A stretch of 64,000 bases of DNA from NCBI GenBank assembly GCA_023614405.1, contig CM042692.1, positions 123,807,503-123,871,502 of the forward strand. The letters run 5' to 3'. This document shows positions 1-9,440 of this stretch, piece by piece. The notes under the pieces were generated by a model that saw nothing but the letters and a program-made list of their open reading frames with translations, was not told the origin of the DNA and made no database searches. This DNA comes from Avena insularis. Taxonomy: Eukaryota > Streptophyta > Magnoliopsida > Poales > Poaceae. The stretch's first letter is position 1; each line of letters starts with the position of its first letter. A program made the translations under genes and the position numbers.

Positions 1-252
1 GCCGCCCCTCCTAGCTTTTATATATATAGGCTAGGTCTCGGGATAGCAGGCCGAGTCGGTTACATATTAGGGTTTTCCCTTTAAACTTCTACCTTGAGTT
101 TGTCGTGTGCAACAAGGAGTCGAAGTCTCCCTGGTCACCCGAATCTTGACTGGGCCTTAGCAACATCGTGGGCTTCTTCTAGGTTGGATTGTATATGCTG
201 ATCTTGAGTACCTGTAAGGTATGCCCATGTCAACTGCCGTCACCTTCGAAAA
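1..252. other. Unassigned left flank
   Basis: No gene is seen here. The stretch contains a TATA-like run near 18-30 (tatatatata) and mixed-composition sequence with no long reading frame. It joins the tandem array at about 235-252, where the phrase caccttcgaaaag anticipates the repeat start. It could be the remainder of whatever element carries the array, but nothing in it identifies a family. Confidence 0.3.
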
Positions 253-3200
253 GATGCACCCATCTACCTTCGAAAAGACAATTAATCCAAGAGCAATCTA
301 TCATGCGAACTTGTAGCTCAAGTTTGACCTCATTTCCTTAAGTTGTCAAGATGCAGATTCTTAGCAAGAAGTTGAACGTCTTGTCCAAATTTTAGGACCT
401 TACTATATACATGCACACAAAACAAAATATTTTTTCTCTCTCCTTCACTTCCCCATCACCATCCACGCACACCCCGGCCGGCTGATGTCTCCCTCGTCCA
501 CAACGTGGCGCGTGCGTCGACCTGCCTTGTCGTTCCATTTCACACCCTGGGAATAGGAAGCACCAAGCACACCCCGACCCTTCGTACCTTTTGAGTTCTT
601 CGATGTAAACCATACTCGCTCCCACCAACCGTGTCAAATTTTAACTACAAGTAAGGGCGATAGATAGATTCCTCTTAAAATTTTCCAAAAAACTTTTGAA
701 GCTAACCAGGAATTCAGTACATCGAAAACCACCGAAAATATTTTTCGTAAAACTTCCAAACCAACCTACAATTTACTTGTAGTTCAAATTTGACCAAATT
801 TCGATAAATTGGCACAAAGTCTCATTCAAGTCGGCGGAGTTAGCTAGAAAGTTTTAAAATTCACAAAACATGGGAAAATCGAGAATGTTCATTCCTGATA
901 GTTGGAAACTCACACCGACGACATCGTTTACTAAAAGAAGATGCACCCATCTACCTTTGAAAAGACAATTAATCCAAGAGCAATCTATCATGCTAACTTG
1001 TAGCTCGAGTTTGACCTAATTTCGTTAAGTTGTCAAGATGCATATTTTAAGCAAGAAGTGGAACGTGTTGTCAAAATTTCAGGACCTTTACTATATTTAT
1101 GCATGCAAAACAAATTATGTTTTCTCTATCCTTCACTGCCTCATCACCATCCACTCACACCCAGGCCAACTGATATCTCCCTCGTCCACAATGTGGCGCT
1201 GCCCACACGTGCGTCGCCTTGCCTTGTCGTTCCATTTCACACCCTACAAAGAGGAACCACCAAGCACACCCCCAGCACGCTGGTTTGAAAGTGTGAGGAG
1301 CGGTTTTTGTGTGAAGCGAGTATAGTAGTACGAAGGGTATGGCTCAGTTGCTCGTTTGAGAAGGACCCGACTGCTTTTCCTTGCTTAACATTAGGGCCCT
1401 TTATGCTAAATTTATGGACCTCTATGTAATTTTCTCTTTTTTGAGGTTTTCGATGTAAACCGTACTCGCTCCCACCAACCATGTCAAATTTTAACTACTA
1501 GTAAGCGCGATAGATAGATTCCTCTTAAAATTTTCCAAAAAACTTTTGAAGCTATAACCAGGAATTCAATACATCGAAAACCACTGAAAAGCTTTTTCGT
1601 AAAACTTCCAAAGCAACCTACAATTTACCTATAGTTCAAATTTAACCTAAATTTGATAAATTGGCACAGAGTCTCAGTGAAGTTAGCAGAGTTGGCTAGG
1701 AATTTTTAAAACTTGCAAAACATGGGAATATCGAGAATGTTCTTTCCTGAAAGTTAGCAAACTCACACCGACAACATCGTTTACTAAAATAAGATGCACC
1801 CATCTACCTTCAAAAAAATAATTAATCCCAAAGCAATCTATCATGCTAACTTGTAGCTCAAGTTTGACCTAATTTCATTAAGTTGTCAAGATGCAATTTC
1901 TTAGCAAGAAGTTGAACGTGTTGTCAAAACTTCAGGACCTTTACTATATATATGCATGCAAAACAAATTATGGTTTCTCTCTCCTTCACTACCTGATCAC
2001 CATCCACACACACACCCCAGCCGACTGATCTCTCCCACGTCCACAATGTGGCGCTGCCCACGTGCATCAACCTACCTTGTCGTTCCATTTCACACCCTAT
2101 GAAGAGGAAGCAAAAAGCACATCCCCCATCACGTTGGTTCGAAAGTGTGAGGAGCGTTTTTTGTTTGAAGCGAGTACAGTAGTACGAAGGGCATGGCTCA
2201 GTTTCTCGCTCGAGAAGTACCCACCCGTGTTTCCTTGCTTAACACTATGGCCCTTTGTGCTAAATTTATGGACCTCTACATGTAATGTTCTCTTTTTGAG
2301 TTCTTCGATCTAAACCGTACTCCTACCGATCGTATCAAATTTTAACTACAAGTAAGCGTGATAGATAGTTTCCTCTTAAAGTTTTCCAAAAAACTTTTGA
2401 AGCTAACTAGGAATTTAGTACATTGAAAACCACCAAAAGCTTTTTCGTAAAACTTCCAAAGCAACCTCAATTTACTTATAGTTCAAATTTAACCTAATTT
2501 CGATAAATTGGCACATAGTATCATTCAAGTCGGCAAAGTTAGCTAGGAAGTTCTAAAATTCACAAAACATGGGAAAATCAAGAATGTTCTTTCCTGATAG
2601 TTGGAAACTTACACCAACGACATCATTTACTAAAAGAAGATGCACCCATCTACCTTCGAAAAGACAATTATTCCAAGAGCTATCTATCACGCTTACTTGT
2701 AGCTAAAGTTTGACCTAATTTCATTAAGTTGTCAATATGTAGAGTCTTAGCAAGAAGTTGAACCTCTTGTCAAAATTTCAGGACCTTTACTATCTATATG
2801 CACGCAAAACAAGTTGTGTTTTCTCTCTCCTTCACACTGCCTCATTACCATCCACACACACCTCGACTGACTGACCTCTCCATCATCCACAATGTGGTGC
2901 TGCCCACGTGCGTCGACCTGCCTTGTCGTTCCATTTCACACCCTGCAAAGAGGAAGCACCAAGCACACCCCAACACGCTCGTTCAAAAGTGTGAGGAGCA
3001 TTTTTTTTGTGTGTGTGAAGCAAGTACACTAGTACGAAGGGTATATGGCTAAGTTGCTCTCTCGAGAAGGACCCGACTGCTTTTCCTTGCTTAACTTTAG
3101 GGCCCTTTATGCTAAATTTATGGACCTCTATGTAAAGTTTTTTAGGTCTTCGATGCAAATCGTACTTTCTCCCACCGTCCATGTCAAATTTTAACTACTA

Positions 3201-4160
3201 GTAAGCACGATAGGTAGATTCCTCTTAAAATGTCCCAACAAACTTTTGAAGCTCTAACCAGGAATTTAGTACACCGAAAACCACCAAAAAGCTTTTTCGT
3301 AAAACTTCCAAAGCAATCTACAATTTACTTGTAGTTCAAATTTGACCTAATTTTGATAAATTGGCATAGAGTCTCATTCAAGTCGGCAGAGTTAGCTAGG
3401 AAGTTTTAAAATTCGCAAAACATGGGAAAATTGAGAATGTTCTTTCCTGATAGTTGGAAATTCACACAGACAACATCTTTTACTAAAAGATGATGCACCC
3501 ATCTACCTTCGAAAAGAAAATTAATCCAAGAGCTATCTAGCACACTTACTTCTACCTCAAGTTTGACCTAATTTTGTTAAGTTGTCAAGATGTAAAATCT
3601 TAGCAAGAAGTTGAACCTCTTATGAAAATTTCGGGACCTTTACTATATATATGCACGCAAAACAAATTGTGTTTTCTCTCTTCTTCCCTGCCTTGTCACC
3701 ATCCACACACACCCTGGCCCGTTGATCTCTCCCTCGTCTACAACATGGTGCTGCCCACGTGCGTCGACCTGCACTGTCATTCCATTTCACACCCTGCAAA
3801 GAGGAAGCACCAAGCACACCCCTAACACGCTGGTTCGAAAGTGTGAGGAGCATTTTGTGTGTTTGTGTGAAGCAAGTATATAAGTACGAAGGGTATAGCT
3901 CAGTTTCTTACTCGAGAAGGACACGAGTGCTTTTCCTTGCTTAACTTTAGGGCCCTTTGTGCTAAGTTTATGGACCTCTATGTAATTTTCTCTTTTTTGA
4001 GGTCTTCGATGTAAACCGTACTCCCACCGACCGTGTCAAATTTTAACTACAAGTAAGAACGGTAGATAGATTGCTCTTAAAATTTTCCAAAAACCTTCTT
4101 AAGCTAACTAGGAATTCAGTACATCAAAAACTATCGAAAAGCTTTTTCTTAAAACTTCCC
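253..4160. repeat. Tandem array of ~850 bp units (about 4.6 copies)
   Basis: The phrase gatgcacccatctacctt recurs at 253, 940, 1793, 2639 and 3492, giving spacings of 687, 853, 846 and 853 bp. The last unit stops near 4160, just after cttttt..taaaacttcc. The first unit is short because it lacks about 165 bp between the ..ccccgaccc motif and the ..gagttcttcgatgtaaac motif found in the others. Each unit holds a TATA-like stretch (tactatatatatgca) followed by a C-rich segment, and a line that occurs twice per unit in altered form (acttgtagctcaagtttgacctaattt and acttgtagttcaaatttgacctaattt), hinting that the unit arose from an older, shorter repeat. Small ORFs in the array repeat with the unit and look non-coding. 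Confidence 0.9.
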
Positions 4161-4543
4161 AGCTTATAGACAAATTATGCCACATACATAGGTGATGCCC
4201 TAATACTAGTATGAAAATAGAAGTTGTAAATAGTACTCCATTGTGACGAGAGTGTACTTCTCTAGGAAGTAACATGTTTAATTTATTGCACAAGGGTGCG
4301 TTTTACACACATTCACGCTAGCCGGCGTCCTCGATGCAACCGCTTCTTACAACAGAAGAAAAGAAAAAACCTCTTTCAAAGAGCCATCCCATCTTCTCTA
4401 TCTCCATTTAGTTTATCCCTACTTGCCGATGCCGCCTGGACGCATCTCTGGCGTGCGCTTAACACATTTTACTCCCCATCTTGCATGCTGCATCACTCCC
4501 TCCAGGCCACCAGCCCTCTCCTCCAAAAACCACCAACAACTAC
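4161..4543 (+). other. 5' leader of gene copy L1
   Basis: From about 4316 (gctagccggcgtcctcgat) this sequence is alignable by eye to the regions upstream of the other two copies: near 7775 (agtcggcgtgctcgatgca) and, on the minus strand, near 59450 (aatcggcgtcctagatgca). All three then share a tract like caaagagccatccca and a block ending in a C-rich ccaccagccctctcctcc. The shared leader indicates that promoter or 5' UTR sequence was duplicated together with the coding part. Upstream of 4316 the sequence has no match seen in the window. Confidence 0.55.
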
Positions 4544-5880
4544 ATGGAGGATTTGAGGTGCAACTCGCAACACTGCAGCTGGAGCAAGGTCGGCGACGAT
4601 GTCTTCAATGAAATCACTATGCGTCTGGACACTATCAGCGTCGTTATGTTGGCCGCATGCTCTAAGGAGCTATACCGCCTGGTCACCGGCGGAAAAGGTA
4701 GAAGGTGCCCCAATGACCGCTGTTGTTCATTAGTATCCTACAATGATGTCTGTGAGCACAAGATCCAGTGCTGCTACGCCCCGTGCGCAGCCTGCATGGA
4801 GCGAGGATGCGAGTTCATTACCCGGCCATTGACTGTGCACGAGCTCTTTGACCACTTGAAACTTGCCCACAAGATGTACTATTTGCCCGAAGTGACCTAC
4901 TCCAACTAGCACTGGTACCTGACTGACCGGGTTCCCACACCAGTGATCATCGGCATCAGGAAAGAGGGCATGGAGTTTGCTGCCCTAATTGGAGGGTGCA
5001 CCACGGACATCTTCCTATCCGTCAGGTACATCAAGTCGGCGGCGTGCGAATCGCCGCGGTACAAGGTGATGTTATGGTCTCTCCCGTCATGGAATAAGCT
5101 CCATTCGATCGAAATGGCAGCAACATCTGAGCAGACAAGCAGGCCTTCATCGGCTGAAGTCGCGCTGAAAGGGCTCATGTCATACCTGTTGAAACCGCAG
5201 CGTTACCCGCGAGCTTCTCAAGATGTTGTCGGAATTCCCCCAAGATTACAAGAATATCAACCAAGAGTGAGTTAACACATATAAATCTTCTTGTGATGAT
5301 CCTAATATGAATATGTGTAATCTCGTACTAGTTAATTACTTTATGTTGGCGACAGACCCAATTGGTATGGGTTGTCCAACCAAATATGTTTTCATGTTCA
5401 ATGCTCGCTGATGCAGTACCATGGAACTACATGGTGCCTGGCTGTGAGTTCGCCGCAATTCTATTTGTGCTCCAGTCCCACCTCAGAGAAGCCCACTCCA
5501 TGAGGTTGCGCATTTTACACTATGGTAGGAAAGGCAGGTACATCTCTAAGCCGGTGTCGGCACCGGGCTCGCTAAATGTAGATATCAGGCTAACCGGGTA
5601 CAATGACACGGTGTTCTACATGCTATTTGATGGGTGCAACGATGTCATCTTGATATTCGTTGTGTGCGTCAGGACAGCGGCGTGCTTGTTGCCACAGTTC
5701 ATGGTGAAGTTGAGCTCTACACGTCCAAATGGCTTGTGTGAGAAGGTATTCTATGTGAATTCTAAAGCCACTTGCTCTTTGTCGATTTGTCGATCTAATC
5801 TAGTCATTCGTCATCGGAATCGACCATCGAAGATCACCGTGGAATACAAGCTTTGTATCGACAAGATTTTTAGCGATTAA
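4544..5880 (+). pseudogene. F-box-like / SIAH-type zinc finger / SINA-like gene, copy L1 (one in-frame stop)
   Basis: Two exons are inferred: 4544-5266 and 5356-5880, separated by an 89 bp intron (GTGAGT...GACAG) that keeps phase 0. Residues ~13-46 (KVGDDVFNEITMRLD..LAACSKELYR) fit an F-box helix pattern. Next comes C-x4-C-x11-H-x3-C followed by ..C-x4-C..H-x4-H, ending GCEF..HLKLAH, the spacing of a SIAH-type zinc finger. A SINA-like beta region follows (..ACESPRYKVMLWS). Exon 2 repeats the second zinc-finger half (GCEF..SHLREAH) and a beta-like stretch. One TAG at 4907-4909 (codon 122) interrupts the frame; copy R has AAG there. SINA proteins normally pair this finger and beta domain with a RING in E3 ubiquitin ligases; here an F-box-like segment takes the RING position. 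The start ATG is chosen because it lies just before the conserved W-(S/T)-K-V-G block. Function in protein turnover is inference only. Confidence 0.6.
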
Positions 5881-7680
5881 CACATCTTTATCTTCTTGTG
5901 ATGATCATAACTTGAACACATGTACTCCTCGACAAGATTTTTCTTATCATTTTGGGACATGTGGTTCCTAGCTTAAGGTAGTTCTGAGTATTTTGTATAG
6001 AGTTCTGCTACTGCTAATCTATTTTATAGTAGGAGTAATACCTATGTACTGGTACTTGTTCAGATTGACAGATCTAGTGCAGAATATGGTCTCTCTTTCC
6101 TTTTGAATCATGGCCTTGCTACATCTACCGAATTTCAATATCTGCATTGTTGAATATGTCAATTTCTTTGGTCCTTATTTGTACTGCTAAATCGGTCACT
6201 TTGAAATGGTGCTAAATCTGTCAAGTGCCGCTTATTATGAACTGGGAATCAAATGATATTTTTCTGTCTTGTTCAGTACTGCTGAATCTTTCAAATGCCA
6301 TTGAATCTATCAAATGTTTTATTGTTGCTATTAGTAAAGTATTTTTTAGAACTAATGGTGATGTATTGGTACTTATTTAGATCAGGACCAGTAGATGGTC
6401 TTGCTCCTCTTTTGGCACATGGCCAGAATATGTTCTCTCTGTCCTTTTGAATTATGGTCTTGCTACATCTATTGAATTTCAGCGTCTGCATTGTTAAATC
6501 TATCAATTCTTTTTGTTATTATCTGTACTGCTAAATCGGTCACTTTGAAATGCTGTTGAATCTGTCAAGTGCCGCTGATTATGTATTTGGAATCTATTGA
6601 TTTTTTTTCTGTTTTATTCAGTGCTGCTGAATCTATCAAATGGAAGTGAATCTGTCAAATATTCTGTTGTTGCTATTACTTAAGTATTTTTTTAGAACTA
6701 ATAGTGATGTATTGGTACTTGTTTAGATCAAGACCAGTAGATGGTCTTGCTCTTCTTTTGGAACATGGCCAGAATATGTTCTCTCTATCCTTTTGAATTA
6801 TGGCCTTGCTACAAATATTGAATTTCAGTGTCTGCATTGTTAAATCTGTCAATTCTTTTGGTCATTATTTGTACTGCTAAATCAGTCACTTTGAAATGTT
6901 GTTGAATCTGTCAAGTGCCGCTGATTATGTATTTGGAATCTATTGATATTTTTCTATTTTATTCAGTGTTGCTGAATGTTTCAAATGGTAGTGAATCTGT
7001 CAAATGTTCTGTCGTTTTTATTACAGTACTAAAGTATTTTGTAAAATTAATACTGACGTACTGATACTTTTTTAGATCACGGGTAGTAGATGGTCTTACT
7101 GTTCTTTTGAAACATGGCCTTGTCACAATCTAGATGAGGCTTGGGGCATTTTGCTTTGCATATGTGGGTCATAAAGTCATTGATGTGACTAGAAGGTATA
7201 CACAGAAAAGCAGGCTTGATGGTCAGTTTTGCTTGCTCCGATGAACGAGTGTGTTCGGAGAAAAGTGACTGATCCCGCACCAAGGTTTTTAGTGCTGAAA
7301 CAAGAATTAATTCTCGCCGTCATGCTATTGAATTTCAGAGTCTGTATTGCTGAATCGGTCACTTTGAAATGCTGCTGAATATGAACTATGAACCTGTCGT
7401 TATTTCACCAAGCTTGATGCAATTTAGGTCGTGGGTTCTTGCCTTTCTAGAAGTTTCAACAATTTTAGCAGGCTTGCCAATGTTTGCAAAGGGGTACCTT
7501 TCTAGAAAGTTCATATGAGGTTCAACATCTTGGTATTTTGGTACGTACTATGAAGTACCCAAAAACATAAGTGACTCAACTTACAACTACTCTGTCTAAC
7601 TTATGTGAATCTAAATAAAGTTGAGGCTATTAGAATACGAACTGGAGGGAGTAGTATAAAATGGAAGCAGTAAATAAATC
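5881..7680 (+). repeat. 3' region of L1 with ~350 bp tandem units
   Basis: The phrase tgatgtattggtacttatttag and variants occur at 6359, 6715 and 7054, with a weaker match near 6045, giving spacings of 356 and 339 bp. The tract is rich in short variations on tgctgaatctgtcaa and gaaatgctgttgaatc. Its distal part (7080-7400: gatgaggcttggg.., acaaggtttttag..) is alignable to 9000-9300 and, reversed, to 51050-51800. It is therefore a shared 3' block of the gene copies, lying between gene and CACTA end. No gene is seen in it. Confidence 0.75.
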
Positions 7681-8011
7681 ATCTCTCAGTTCTAATAACT
7701 GAGATGTGATGAGAGAACACTCCATGGCAGCGTGTCAGTCTAGAGTATCTATAGTACTCCCTACACCATAACTCTAGTCGGCGTGCTCGATGCAGTACGC
7801 CCGGCAGAAGATAGCCGAAGGAGCATAGAAAAAACCCCTCCTTCAAAGAGCCATTCCCAACTCTGAGAGGCCGCATTTGGATCTTCTCGAGCACGCACTT
7901 CAGACATTTTTCTCGCCATCTCACCGCAGCATCGATCCTTCTAGGCCGCCACCCCTTTCCTCCAAATAAGCCCAACAGTCATATATAGATCCGTCCTTGC
8001 CCCTAATCCAT
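7681..8011 (+). other. 5' leader of gene copy L2
   Basis: Sequence from about 7775 resembles the leaders of copies L1 and R (..gtcggcgtgctcgatgca.., ..caaagagccattccca.., ..ccacccctttcctcc..). No separate gene is seen. The reverse-strand reading frames across it are shadows. Confidence 0.5.
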
Positions 8012-8934
8012 ATGGACGTGATGGCTGTGGATTCGAGGCACAACCGGCTGAACAACATCTGGACCAAGGTCGGCGACAACATCTTCAAAAAAATAGCTAA
8101 GCGTCTGGACACTACCAGCACCGTCCGGCTAGCCACATGCTCCAAGGAGTTGTACCGCCAAGTTGCTGGCGGAAAAGGTAGTAGATGCCCCAATGACATC
8201 TGCTAGACTTTGGTCTCCTACAAGGAAGTCTACGACCACAAGATCGCATGCAACTACCGCCAGTGTGTTCGCATGGAGCTAGGATGCGAGTTCACCAGCG
8301 TCAAGAAAGTGTTTGTCGAGCACCTCATATCTACCCACTAGATGACAATGCCCAGATACAGACCCAAAAAATGGGACCCGTCTGTGCCGCTTCGTGCACT
8401 GGGCTCGCTTAGAGATGAGGTCATCGACATCGGGAAGGAGGGAAAGCTGTTCGTCACCCAAATTGACGGGCATAGCATGGACTTGCTCCTGTCTGTCAGG
8501 CCGGTCAGATCGGTGGCATGTGAATCGCCGTAGTACGAGGTGAGGTTTTGGTCATTGGTCTTGTTCACTAGTTTCAATCAGGTTGTTGTAAAGAGGTCAT
8601 CCGAGATAACGATTAGGCCGTCGCCGGCCAACACCATGCAGGAAGTGCTCACGTCTTTTCTGTCCAAGCCGCGACTTTACTTGCATACTACTGAACCTGT
8701 CGTCGTACAAGATTCACTGGTGAGATATCACATCTTAATCCTCTTGTGATGATCCTACTGTGAGTGTATGTAATGTTGTACTAATTAGCTAGTTTATGTT
8801 GGTGGCAGATTCCCTTCGTAATTGAAATTGCCAAAATTAAGGATCTCGAATTTCCTAGTTTGTCGTATGAATTTTACATGTATGCTGCCAATTATTCTAG
8901 TCATTTTGTGCAACCGTTGAATTGGTCACTTTAA
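8012..8934 (+). pseudogene. F-box-like / SIAH-type zinc finger / SINA-like gene, copy L2 (three in-frame stops)
   Basis: Exon 1 runs 8012-8719 and a matching 89 bp intron (GTGAGA...GGCAG) spans 8720-8808. One frame is kept over ~700 bp with no frameshift, but it carries TAG at 8204-8206, 8339-8341 and 8531-8533. The F-box-like block (KVGDNIFKKIAKRLD..CSKELYRQV), the CPNDIC knuckle, H-x3-C, GCEF, and the beta-domain line IDIGKEGKLFVTQIDG are all visible. The third stop falls where L1 and R keep an arginine (ESPRY). Exon 2 reads only ~41 residues before TAA and lacks the second zinc-finger module of L1. It is a degenerate tandem paralogue of L1, about 3.5 kb downstream in the same orientation. 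Confidence 0.6.
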
Positions 8935-9440
8935 ATTGCTGCTGAAGTTGTCATGTGCTGCTGAATATGAACCGGACGCGTGCTCGTCGCCCTTGTACAT
9001 GGCGTGTCACAATCGTGATGAGACTTGGAAATTTCGGGTTGCATACGGGGGTCACACGGGCATTGATGTAAGAAGAAGGTACTCAAAGCAGACTTGATCG
9101 TCAGTTTTTCTTGCTCCAATGGTCGAGTGTGTTTGGTGAAAAGGACAAACTGATCGCGTGACAAGGTTTTTAGAGCTAAAATAAGAACTAGTTCTCTCTG
9201 TACTGCTACTATATTTTATTGTCTGTATTGCTGAATTGGTCACTTTTGAAATGCTGCTGAATTGGTCAAGTGCTCCTAAATATGAACTTCAAATCTGTTG
9301 ATAATTTGTCTACCTTATTTTGTACTGCTGAATTTTGACATGAATAGCTGCCAAAAAGAATTATCGTTTTTCCCCTCCCTCTCTGAGGTCTTTGTTTTGA
9401 ATCTGGCTGAGCACATCACAATGCAATTTTTATTAACCAG
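8935..9440 (+). repeat. 3' repeat block behind L2
   Basis: This is a further copy of the block behind L1. It has the cggtcacttt..gctgctgaa phrasing, the gatgagacttgg / gggggtcaca segment at about 9018-9060, and the acaaggtttttagagct line at 9162. The reverse complement of 51050-51420 matches it throughout. No coding potential was recognised. Confidence 0.65.

Noticed and set aside
253..4160. CRISPR-like regular array
   Set aside because: The units are ~850 bp tandem repeats in a plant genome with no short repeat/spacer structure.
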